Assembly (NCBI GenBank): GCA_009377845.1
Contig: WHTE01000014.1
Coordinates: 1-40,372 of the forward strand
DNA from: Nitrospirales bacterium
GTDB taxonomy: Bacteria > Nitrospirota > Nitrospiria > Nitrospirales > UBA8639
Length of the DNA: 40,372 bases
Direction: 5' to 3'
Within the stretch, counting starts at the first letter, position 1, and the number at the start of each line of letters is the position of its first letter. The translations under genes were made by a program, and so were the position numbers. A model generated the notes under the pieces. It saw only the letters and a program-made list of their open reading frames with translations, did not search any database and was not told the DNA's origin. Below are positions 33,528 to 40,372 of the stretch, piece after piece.

Positions 33528-34763
33528 ATGTCCCGAGCTCTCTTGATTCAATTAGCTCGGCTGGGTGATCTGGTCCAATCCCTTCCCGTTTTGACCTCTC
33601 TGCACTCCGTCCATCCCGAACAGGCACTCGATCTCCTTTGCCCTTCTCCATTGGTTTCGCTTGGGGAGCTTTTCCCTTGTGTGGACAGGGTTTACCCCTG
33701 GAAGGGAGAAAAATGGCATGAATTGGCTACAACGAAGAAGACGAATTGTGACCAACGGCTTGTCCAAGCCAAACGTTATTTGTCCGAGTGTGCCTTCCCA
33801 ACGTATTCGTTGGCCTATAATTTGAATAACCATCCTCGTGGAATTCTTGCCGCCCATTTATTGAGTGATCGGGTCGTAGGCCCTGGCGAGAATGGGCCAT
33901 TGAAACCGACGCTTCCGGCCTGGGCCGGGTATTTACGTCAGATCGCTCAAGACCGAGGGAAGAACCGTGTGCATTTAACGGATGCCTTTTGCGGGTTGTG
34001 TCAGGTTCTCCCGCCATCGGACATTCCATACTTGAAGGCCCCAGAGGTGCAATTGCCCCTTGAACTGGAACGGATTGTGAATGGTCAATCATCGATGATC
34101 GTTGGGATTGTTCTTGGTGCGGGAGACGCCGACCGTCGAATTCCCCTTTCTGTGTGGCAAGATTTGATTGTCGCATGTGCTGAACGGATCCCTCAGTGTT
34201 ATCTATTCATAATCGGAGGGGAGGGAGAACGAGAAGCTGCATTGGCCTTAGAACATAACCTTCCCGCCAAATATGTGAATCGGGTGGTGAATGGTTGTGG
34301 CAGGACCTCGTTGCCCCAACTTGTCGGTATCCTGAATCGGTGTAGGTGGGTGGTTGGATCGGATACGGGACCGTTGCACCTCGGTGCGATGTGCGGTGCA
34401 CGTGTGATCGGCTGGTATTTCTCCCGGGCCCGTGTCCATGAAACCGGTCCCTACGGGATTGGCCATTATGTGTGGCAACACGAGAGCGGTCAACCTCGGG
34501 AGAGTCGGGATGATCATGGAGCAAGAACTGAACGATCATCCTCTGACCATTGGCCTATCATGGAAACGGTCAATTTGATGCGAGAGGAACAGGTGGATTC
34601 AATAAAAGCCGAGTGGGATCTCTGGACCAGCCATCGAGATGAGTGGGGGGCGTTTTATACCCGTGATGACAAACCCGATGAGGCTGTTCTGCGGCGAAAA
34701 GATACGTGGGCAGCGTTATCTCAGTTGACAAATCGGGATTTTCAGATGGAAATATCCAGGTAG
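33528..34763 (+). CDS. Glycosyltransferase family 9 (heptosyltransferase-like) protein 1
   Basis: A 411-aa protein of the ADP-heptose:LPS heptosyltransferase fold: ALLIQLARLGDLVQSLPVLTSL at the N-terminus, VGIVLGAGDADRRIPLSVWQDL in the middle, and VVGSDTGPLHLGAMCGARVIGWYF for donor binding. The GSDTGPLHL motif is the family hallmark. The C-terminal 90 residues are less typical. It follows the 1548-aa gene by 33 bp and is one of two GT9 proteins here, so it probably adds a sugar to the same glycan. The donor cannot be named. No strong ribosome site is seen before the ATG, suggesting coupling. Confidence 0.85.
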   Translation: MSRALLIQLARLGDLVQSLPVLTSLHSVHPEQALDLLCPSPLVSLGELFPCVDRVYPWKGEKWHELATTKKTNCDQRLVQAKRYLSECAFPTYSLAYNLNNHPRGILAAHLLSDRVVGPGENGPLKPTLPAWAGYLRQIAQDRGKNRVHLTDAFCGLCQVLPPSDIPYLKAPEVQLPLELERIVNGQSSMIVGIVLGAGDADRRIPLSVWQDLIVACAERIPQCYLFIIGGEGEREAALALEHNLPAKYVNRVVNGCGRTSLPQLVGILNRCRWVVGSDTGPLHLGAMCGARVIGWYFSRARVHETGPYGIGHYVWQHESGQPRESRDDHGARTERSSSDHWPIMETVNLMREEQVDSIKAEWDLWTSHRDEWGAFYTRDDKPDEAVLRRKDTWAALSQLTNRDFQMEISR

Positions 34764-34797
34764 ACGGGAATGCTCCCACTATTCTAAAGACAAAGGT

Positions 34798-36651
34798 ATG
34801 TGTTTCCTGGGAAATCACCAAGAGACAAATAAGGTGAGTGTGTTGAAACAGAATGTCAGTCTTCTTCGCCGTCAGAATCAGGCTTTAGCCGCTCAGATTC
34901 TGCAGGTACCAGGAGGAACCCTCGCGATCCAACCAGCCAAATCTGGAATGCCCACGGCGCTCGTCAACTCCCGGTACATCCATAGTGCTATGATCCTGTT
35001 CCGCGAAGCTGAACGCTGGGCTGAACAACGCATCAAAGACTGTCAAACGGGAGAAACCATTGTCGTGCTTGGAGTGGGACTGCTCTACCACGTGCAAGCC
35101 TTGCGTCAGAAGTTGTCCCAAGACCACGTCATCATGGTTGTGGTGCCGGATCTTTCCGAGTTTGCGGATTGTGTATCCGCTCGGTCATTGGAAGGGTGGG
35201 GTGAACGGGTGATGTGGGTGGCGGGTTCCATAGTTGATATGGTTGCCCGGGTGATACAGCAAGCCAAGCGGGTGCGAATCCTGAGTTACGAACCTGCCGT
35301 CATGGTTCATCATGATACCTATGAACACTTTACCCTGCAGCTTCGGGATCGTCTCGCTCAACAATTAAGCGGGACCCTTCATATCATGGTGGTCGGTCCC
35401 ATTTATGGCGGGTCGCTGCCGGTCGCGCGATATGTCGTGAACGCCCTGGAAGCCCTTGGGCATCGTGTGAGTTGGGTAGATCATAGTCCGCATGAAGCGG
35501 GGTATCGGAATTTAGAAACGATACGTGATACGCGATTGCGACTCACGGTCCAACAACGATTGAGTGACACGCTGGGGGTGATTAGTCTTGCTCACGTCGC
35601 CGAAGACCCTCCGGATCTTGTCTTAGCATTGTCACAGGCTCCGTTGTCGATGGCCGTGTTGGAGCAAATGCGTCGAAAAAAGGTGTTAACGGCCATGTGG
35701 TTTGTGGAAAATTTCCGTCATTTAACCTATTGGCAGCAGATGGTGACGGGCTATGACTTTTGGTTTGTGATGCAACAAGAATCATGTTTGGATGCCTTCA
35801 GGAAAGCCGGAGCTTCGCATGTGTCGTATCTTCCGTTAGCCGCTGACCCGGCCATTCATCAGCCCATGACATTAACTCCCCAAGAACGCTACGAGTTCGG
35901 TGCCGAGGTGGGTTTTCTGGGAGCAGGCTATCGGAACCGACGACAAATCCTGCCGTCATTGGTCGGTCATGGGTGGACATTTAAACTATGGGGCAATGAA
36001 TGGGATAACCCGGGGGCGTTAGTGACGGTTCTTCAGAGAGGGGGAGCGCGCATTGATACCCCCACTAGTGTGAAAATTTTTAATGCCACTTCGATCAATA
36101 TTAATTTGCATTCCTATACGGGAGAAGGATTCGATCCGGAAGGAGATGGGGTGAATCCCCGGACATTTGAGTTGGCCAGTTGCGGAGCGTTTCAAGTGGT
36201 CGATGCTCGCACCCTGCTTCCGGCTCTTTTTGATGAATCGATGATGGCGGTGATTAAAAGGCCGGATGAGCTTCTATCATCCGTACAAACCTTTTTGCAC
36301 GAACCAGCTAGGCGATTGGCCATGGCTGAATCATCCCGGAAGCGGGTGTTGGAGGCGCATACGTACGAGCATCGGATGAAAACCCTTTTAGGTGCAGTGG
36401 GCTTGGCGTGTCCGGACCGGTTAGGGGCCATTCTCCAAGGAGAACGTCATGGTGAATCGTTGATCTCCCGGAGTGGTGCATGCCCGGAATTGATTCCTAT
36501 GCTTCAGCAATTTCCTTCAACCGACCGTGTGGAGTTAGTAGATGTGGCGAAAACCATTCGGCAGAAGGGGCCTGAAGCCAAGTTGAACCGTGAGGAATTA
36601 CTGATTCTGATGATGGATGAATACCGCCAGGAAAAACGAGATTTTCTTTAA
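34798..36651 (+). CDS. CgeB-like glycosyltransferase with Maf-like N-terminal region
   Basis: A 617-aa protein. The N-terminal 200 residues (SRYIHSAMILFREAERWAEQ, TIVVLGVGLLYHVQAL, VVVPDLSEFADCV) resemble the N-terminal part of Maf/DUF115 flagellin-modification proteins. Residues 200-530 match CgeB-type glycosyltransferases (MVVGPIYGGSLPVARYVVNAL, SYLPLAADPAIHQP, EVGFLGAGYRNRRQIL, FKLWGNEWDNP, PRTFELASCGAFQVVD). It probably transfers sugar in flagellin modification. ATG 34798 has poor spacing to AAAGG; GTG 34834 (MSVLKQNV) is an alternative start. It starts 34 bp after the first GT9 gene and precedes the second by 39 bp. Confidence 0.78.
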   Translation: MCFLGNHQETNKVSVLKQNVSLLRRQNQALAAQILQVPGGTLAIQPAKSGMPTALVNSRYIHSAMILFREAERWAEQRIKDCQTGETIVVLGVGLLYHVQALRQKLSQDHVIMVVVPDLSEFADCVSARSLEGWGERVMWVAGSIVDMVARVIQQAKRVRILSYEPAVMVHHDTYEHFTLQLRDRLAQQLSGTLHIMVVGPIYGGSLPVARYVVNALEALGHRVSWVDHSPHEAGYRNLETIRDTRLRLTVQQRLSDTLGVISLAHVAEDPPDLVLALSQAPLSMAVLEQMRRKKVLTAMWFVENFRHLTYWQQMVTGYDFWFVMQQESCLDAFRKAGASHVSYLPLAADPAIHQPMTLTPQERYEFGAEVGFLGAGYRNRRQILPSLVGHGWTFKLWGNEWDNPGALVTVLQRGGARIDTPTSVKIFNATSININLHSYTGEGFDPEGDGVNPRTFELASCGAFQVVDARTLLPALFDESMMAVIKRPDELLSSVQTFLHEPARRLAMAESSRKRVLEAHTYEHRMKTLLGAVGLACPDRLGAILQGERHGESLISRSGACPELIPMLQQFPSTDRVELVDVAKTIRQKGPEAKLNREELLILMMDEYRQEKRDFL

Positions 36652-36690
36652 ACCCGTGATTCCCCATCTTTTCCATAACGCCAATCCTGT

Positions 36691-38346
36691 ATGAATAAAC
36701 AAGTCCTTATCATCAACATTACCCGAATGGGCGATTTGATTCAGATGGTCCCCCTGCTTTCGCGGTTGGAGGAAGAATGGCCCGGTGTGGCCATTGATCT
36801 GATCGTCGATAAGGAATTCGCCCATGTCGCCGGCCTTATTCCCGGGATTCGACAGGTCTTGATGTTTGACTTTCAGCTGTTGATGGATGAAAGCCGGGTG
36901 CGAGCGCGGGATGTGGTCTCTCTCTACCAGGATCTTGCTCGGTGGGCTCAACCATTGCTCCAGGTTGGGTACGATCGTGTGGTGAACCTTACGTTTAATC
37001 GCCGCAGTGCGTTTCTGGTGAAATATTTTGGATGTCCGGATGAACGAGGAATGACCACGGCCCAGGATGGGAGTTTCATGGTGAAAAATCCCTGGATGAG
37101 GTATTTCGTGGATTTTCACGTGTATCGACAATTGAATCGGTTCAATATTGTCGATCTCTTTGCTCTTGGTGGTAGCGGCCCAGGGTCCTTTCATCCCATT
37201 CGCTTATATGTGTCTCCCGACATGCAAAAATGGGCACGGACCTTTTTGGGGCAATCTGGGAGACCCGATGTATGGATTGGAATCCAAGTAGGAGCCAGTG
37301 ATCCCATGAAGGCGTGGCGTCCCGAATATTTTGGACAAGTGATGGCGCGCCTCAGCCAACAACGGCAGGTGGGGTTTGTGCTGATTGGAACGAAGAAAGA
37401 AGAGGCGGATGTCAAACAAGCCATGCAGTGTTATCGGCAGGCGGGAGGACTGGGAATACTTTGCGAAGCGGTTGGACAAACCACTGTGCCGCAACTGGTG
37501 GCCCTGCTTGAACAATGTCAGTTGATGGTGACGAATGACACGGGGCCCATGCACATGGCCGTGGGCGTGAATACCCCGGTTCTTAATGTGTCTGTGGGCC
37601 ATGTGGATTTTTGGGAAACAGGACCTTTTGGGCCGGGGCATTGGGTGGTTCAGCCTGATATTATTTGTGGGCCATGTGGATTCGATAAGGTGTGCCCTCA
37701 CCATGCATGCAAAGATCAAATCGTCCCTCAAGAGGTGGCTGAGCTCTGTTTGCATCTCTTGGGTGCTTGTCCCTTTCCATCATTTTCCTCCAAGGTTCGG
37801 GTCTATGAGGGTGGAGTCAACGAGGATCAGCTAGGGACCTTTTTAATCAGAGCCGGATCTGAAGAGCCACGTCTTGCATGGTATGCGGAGTATTGGCGCC
37901 AATATTGGTATAAATCCTTTACCAGTTGCCCTAGCCGGGTCCCTTTTCCTTTAACGTCTCCACCTGATTTTCCAGAGTGCGAGCAGATGTGGCGTCGTTT
38001 GGCTTCTCAGCTCGATCAGCTCTGTATTCAAGTAGACACGGTATTGGACCTGTGTCGTCAAAGGCCTATTCCGGTTGACACGTTGAAGGCGCGACAGCAC
38101 CAATTAACAGTTGACACATTCACCATGCAACAGATCGCCCGCCCGTCGTTGGCCTTTGGCCCTTTAGCGATGGCTTTTTTCCGGGATACCTTTAGTTTGG
38201 AAGCCGCGACCGTAGGCGGCATGGCCGAGGAATATGCTCGGGCCTATCATGTGTTTCGCACCCGAGTGGCTGAAAATTATACACGGTTGGACGAGATGTT
38301 TTCTCATGATCCAAGGAGGGTTCTGTATGTACGTGCAATTGGATGA
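36691..38346 (+). CDS. Glycosyltransferase family 9 protein 2 with C-terminal extension
   Basis: A 551-aa protein. Residues 1-355 form the GT9 fold (VLIINITRMGDLIQMVPLLSRL, WIGIQVGASDPMKAWRPEYF, MVTNDTGPMHMAVGVNTPVLNV). A cysteine cluster, CGPCGFDKVCPHHACKDQI, follows the donor site and could bind metal or form a structural knot. The last 180 residues are helical, unrecognised, and make it longer than usual heptosyltransferases (about 350 aa). Its end overlaps the next ORF by 20 bases. It likely extends the same glycan as its neighbours. Confidence 0.83.
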   Translation: MNKQVLIINITRMGDLIQMVPLLSRLEEEWPGVAIDLIVDKEFAHVAGLIPGIRQVLMFDFQLLMDESRVRARDVVSLYQDLARWAQPLLQVGYDRVVNLTFNRRSAFLVKYFGCPDERGMTTAQDGSFMVKNPWMRYFVDFHVYRQLNRFNIVDLFALGGSGPGSFHPIRLYVSPDMQKWARTFLGQSGRPDVWIGIQVGASDPMKAWRPEYFGQVMARLSQQRQVGFVLIGTKKEEADVKQAMQCYRQAGGLGILCEAVGQTTVPQLVALLEQCQLMVTNDTGPMHMAVGVNTPVLNVSVGHVDFWETGPFGPGHWVVQPDIICGPCGFDKVCPHHACKDQIVPQEVAELCLHLLGACPFPSFSSKVRVYEGGVNEDQLGTFLIRAGSEEPRLAWYAEYWRQYWYKSFTSCPSRVPFPLTSPPDFPECEQMWRRLASQLDQLCIQVDTVLDLCRQRPIPVDTLKARQHQLTVDTFTMQQIARPSLAFGPLAMAFFRDTFSLEAATVGGMAEEYARAYHVFRTRVAENYTRLDEMFSHDPRRVLYVRAIG

Positions 38347-38875
38347 AGAAATCTGGGAAGTGAATGATAGTGTTCGGCTAGGGGAGATTCTGGCCAATTT
38401 AAGTGACCGGGCCCAGGCCAAAGGGTGTTTGGTGACGGAATTGACGGTTGGTAATCGTAAGATGACGGATCGGGAGTTAGTTCCTCCCACTCTGGCCCAA
38501 GTGGCGAGCTCGTTTGGATCCATCGCAGCCGTGAGCAAGCGATTAGAAACCATCGTCCAGTATTCTGAAGAAACGGGAAGGAAGTTCGCACAACAGCTAC
38601 GTCTTCAAGGGCAGAAATTTGTCGATGACCTCCGGAAAGGCCATGGAATCTTTCGTCAGTTAGACCAATGGTTCGGCCAAATGGCGGATTACCTTGAGTG
38701 GCTGCAGATCCATGAATCTGTGGGGCCTAAGAAGTCTGAGGTCGCTCAAGATCTGTCATGTTGGGTCAAAGAATTAATGAATGCTCGAGAAAACGAAGAT
38801 GAGATTCGAATCGCTGACATGCTGGAGTATGAAGTGCTCCCTCGTCTTTCTCGAAATAGCACCTCTCCCATGTGA
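38327..38875 (+). CDS. Hypothetical helical protein upstream of flagellin
   Basis: A 182-aa protein not recognised as a known family. The first 60 residues look like a small alpha/beta part (YVQLDEEIWEVNDSVRLGEIL); residues 65-175 are strongly helical and charged (SKRLETIVQYSEETGRKFAQQLR, DQWFGQMADYLEWLQ), ending in IADMLEYEVLPRLSR. No membrane segment. The track start 38234 is too early: ATG 38327 has AAGGAGGG before it. It overlaps the end of the GT9 gene by 20 bases, so it is translated with it, and it is the last gene before the fliC promoter. A role in flagellin handling is only a guess from position. Confidence 0.7.
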   Translation: MYVQLDEEIWEVNDSVRLGEILANLSDRAQAKGCLVTELTVGNRKMTDRELVPPTLAQVASSFGSIAAVSKRLETIVQYSEETGRKFAQQLRLQGQKFVDDLRKGHGIFRQLDQWFGQMADYLEWLQIHESVGPKKSEVAQDLSCWVKELMNARENEDEIRIADMLEYEVLPRLSRNSTSPM

Positions 38876-38964
38876 CGGCAAGCTTCATATGGTCGCACAA
38901 TTCCATGTCATGAGTTGAATGAATCCCTTTCCGGAAAAATCTGTGACTTGCGTCAATCCGCCTC

Positions 38965-38991
38965 TCAAGTTTTCCTCCTGGTGGTCGATAC
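38965..38991 (+). promoter_or_regulatory. Sigma-28 (FliA) promoter for flagellin
   Basis: TCAAGTTT, 11 bases, GTCGATAC against TAAAGTTT-N11-GCCGATAA (13 of 16). Transcription would start near 38998, giving a leader of about 110 bases before the flagellin ATG at 39112. Confidence 0.75.
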
Positions 38992-39030
38992 ATACGGCAG
39001 AAGTGGAAATTGGTTCACTTCACAACTCTC

Positions 39031-39107
39031 AAGGAGGCCAATCGGCTTACCTTATTTAAACTCTTCCTCAAGGGACGGATCCTTTGAGGCACAGCCATCA
39101 AGGAGGA
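39031..39107 (+). promoter_or_regulatory. Candidate CsrA-binding leader of the flagellin mRNA
   Basis: The leader has a hairpin (CCTCAAGG 39066-39073 with CCTTTGAGG 39081-39089, one bulged T) whose loop shows GACGGAT, a GGA in the loop as CsrA prefers. The Shine-Dalgarno AAGGAGGA (39100-39107) holds two more GGA motifs, and another AAGGAGG is at 39030-39036. Two or more sites, one covering the ribosome site, resemble the Bacillus hag leader. The binding itself is inferred. Confidence 0.55.
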
Positions 39108-39111
39108 ATGT

Positions 39112-39940
39112 ATGGCACTTATCGTTAACAACAACATCGCGTCAATCAACGCCCAACGCAACTTAGGCCGTGTCCACTGCACAATTGGAAGGGTCGGTCG
39201 CCCGTCTTTCTTCGGGTTTGCGAATTACCCGGGCGGCGGATGATGCGGCGGGTTTAGGAATTTCCGAAACTTTACGAGCTCAAATTCGTAGTATTAATCA
39301 AGCGGTTCGAAATTCAAATGATGGCATTAGTTTGTTGCAGATTGCAGACGGTGGCGCGGAAGGCATTGGTAATCTGTTAGGTCGGCTTCGGGAACTTGCC
39401 GAGCAATCAGCCAGTGGAATTCTTGGCTCCAATGAGCGGTCCTTCCTGGATCAGGAATTTCTGGCCCTTCGTTCTGAAATCGATCGAATCTCCTCCGTGA
39501 CCGAATTTAACGGGGTGAAACTGTTAAGCGGAACTGGAAATGACGCCTTGAGTATCCAAATCGGTTTCCGGAGCTCAGCGAATGACACCCTATCCCTGTC
39601 CCTCAAAGATTTGAACACGGGTACGTTATCCCTAAGCAGTGTCAATGTGTCGACTTCTGGCAATGCATTAAGTGCACTCTCCAACATCGATAGTGCCATT
39701 AGCGCAGTGGCGTCTGCTCGAGCGAATGTCGGGTCCTTGCAAAACCGGCTTGATGCGGCTGTTCAAAATCTGCAAGTTGCCGGTGAAAATATCACCGCTG
39801 CTGAATCACGAATTCGTGATGCTGATATTGCCTTTGAGACGGCGAAATTCGTCCGGAACCAAATTTTGGTTCAGGCCGGTACGTCAATTTTGGCCCAAGC
39901 CAATACGTTGCCGCAGCAGGCCCTTGCCTTACTGCAGTAA
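39112..39940 (+). CDS. fliC: Flagellin FliC, with +1 frameshift after codon 20
   Basis: The filament protein. From ATG 39112 (after AAGGAGGAATGT) the frame reads MALIVNNNIASINAQ...LGR, the canonical flagellin start. An extra base at about 39172 then shifts it, and that frame stops at 39241-39243. The next frame carries the rest: STAQLEGSVARLSSGLRITRAADDAAGLG through RDADIAFETAKFVRNQILVQAGTSILAQANTLPQQALALL. Without the extra G the gene encodes about 275 aa, a short flagellin with little D2/D3. The track ORF at 39170 starts at an internal GTG with no ribosome site and lacks the D0 start helix needed for export and assembly. It is a sequencing error, a real null allele, or recoding. FliA promoter and terminator are intact. 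Confidence 0.9.
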
Positions 39941-39950
39941 GCAGGTATCA

Positions 39951-39985
39951 GGAGAAACCGGGTGTAAGACCCGGTTTCTCCTTTT
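39951..39985 (+). terminator. Rho-independent terminator after flagellin
   Basis: GGAGAAACCGGGT, 5-base loop, ACCCGGTTTCTCC, then TTTT. A perfect 13-bp stem 10 bases after the flagellin stop. It makes fliC a single-gene transcript, although some readthrough into flaG is possible. Confidence 0.93.
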
Positions 39986-40007
39986 ATGAAAGAGGGGGTA
40001 ACCCAAT

Positions 40008-40372
40008 ATGATTTCAACACTTTCTGAAAGCACTCATTTCATCACCGTCTCGGTTGGAAATGAGATTCGTGTGCGGGATAGTTATAAACACGTAACGGGA
40101 GATGTTCAGCGTACATCGGAAAAAAAAACACCCGGTTTTAGCACTGACTTCTCTGAGGAAAAAAAAGTAGATCAAACTTTTAATAAAGAACAAATTCAAG
40201 CGACCGTGGCTCGTCTTCAAGAAGCCTTGAAACATGTTGATCCCCGAATAGAAATATCTCTGGAAAAGGATATTAATCGGGTGATTTTTCGTGTCGTGGA
40301 TAAAGAATCAGGTGAGCTTATCCGACAAATACCTCCAGAGAAGGTGGTAGAACTTGACCGGTTTCTTTCCGG
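40008..40372 (+). CDS. flaG: FlaG family protein (partial, cut by window end)
   Basis: An open frame absent from the track because it has no stop before the window edge; 121 codons are visible. The C-terminal part has the FlaG signature: ARLQEALKHVDPRIEISLEKD, NRVIFRVVDKESGELIRQIPPEKVVEL. The N-terminal 50 residues are polar and variable. FlaG proteins are encoded next to flagellin and affect filament length. ATG 40008 follows AGAGGGGGTAACCCAAT. Another gene such as fliD usually follows, beyond this window. It lacks a visible promoter of its own after the fliC terminator. Confidence 0.88.
   Translation, partial: MISTLSESTHFITVSVGNEIRVRDSYKHVTGDVQRTSEKKTPGFSTDFSEEKKVDQTFNKEQIQATVARLQEALKHVDPRIEISLEKDINRVIFRVVDKESGELIRQIPPEKVVELDRFLS

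Noticed and set aside
38915-39166. 83-aa ORF across the fliC promoter and leader
   Set aside because: It overlaps the FliA promoter, the leader hairpin and the flagellin start, and has no family match.
1-40372. CRISPR arrays, tRNA or rRNA genes
   Set aside because: No regular repeat-spacer pattern, cloverleaf or rRNA segment was noticed on reading both strands; small RNAs could still be missed by eye.

Overview
The window is about 40.4 kb of a bacterial chromosome at roughly 50-55% GC, almost all of it a motility locus on the + strand. Gene content, gene order and protein style suggest the phylum Nitrospirota (Nitrospira-like). Supporting traits are a CheZ/CheV chemotaxis set, flgI/flgJ/flgM/flgN/flgK/flgL/fliW/csrA in one run, and a glycosyltransferase island next to a short flagellin. 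The organism is inferred, not proven. The FlgH/FlgI L- and P-ring proteins show that the cell is Gram-negative.

Layout. (1) 1-1579: tail of a hybrid histidine kinase (receiver end plus HPt), a small excisionase-type HTH protein with a sigma-28-like promoter, and a 566-bp gap. (2) 1580-11889: chemotaxis block cheY-cheZ-cheA-cheV-mcp-mcp(heme)-[small minus-strand gene]-cheB-cheW. (3) 11905-13443: stator genes motA-motB. (4) 13723-19266: a near-perfect sigma-54 promoter followed by flgF-flgG-flgA-flgH-flgI-flgJ (rod, L/P rings), interrupted twice by unusual 7-bp-period repeats. (5) 19276-23045: a strong sigma-28 promoter followed by flgM-flgN-flgK-flgL. (6) 23117-26445: a REC-GGDEF diguanylate cyclase and a REC/PAS hybrid kinase, 2 bp apart. 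(7) 26535-27372: fliW and csrA, the partner-switch pair that controls flagellin translation. (8) 27395-28464: an IS30-family element with a frameshifted transposase. (9) 28848-38875: a probable flagellin glycosylation island with a 1548-aa methyltransferase/glycosyltransferase/TPR fusion, two GT9 proteins, a CgeB-like glycosyltransferase and an unknown 182-aa protein. (10) 38965-40372: a sigma-28 promoter, a leader with candidate CsrA sites, a flagellin gene carrying a +1 frameshift after codon 20, a strong terminator, and the start of flaG, cut by the window edge.

How it fits together. Sigma-54 would drive rod and ring genes. FlgM would hold FliA (sigma-28) until the hook is finished, and FliA would then drive flgM itself, flagellin and perhaps the small HTH gene. 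FliW/CsrA would set flagellin translation through the fliC leader. The island next to fliC would glycosylate flagellin. The Che proteins steer the motor, and one receptor carries a c-type heme motif that suggests redox or gas sensing.

The most notable items are the frameshift in the flagellin start region, the CsrA-like hairpin in its leader, the heme-binding chemoreceptor, the giant modification enzyme, and a family of degenerate heptamer inverted repeats. No tRNA, rRNA or CRISPR array was seen.
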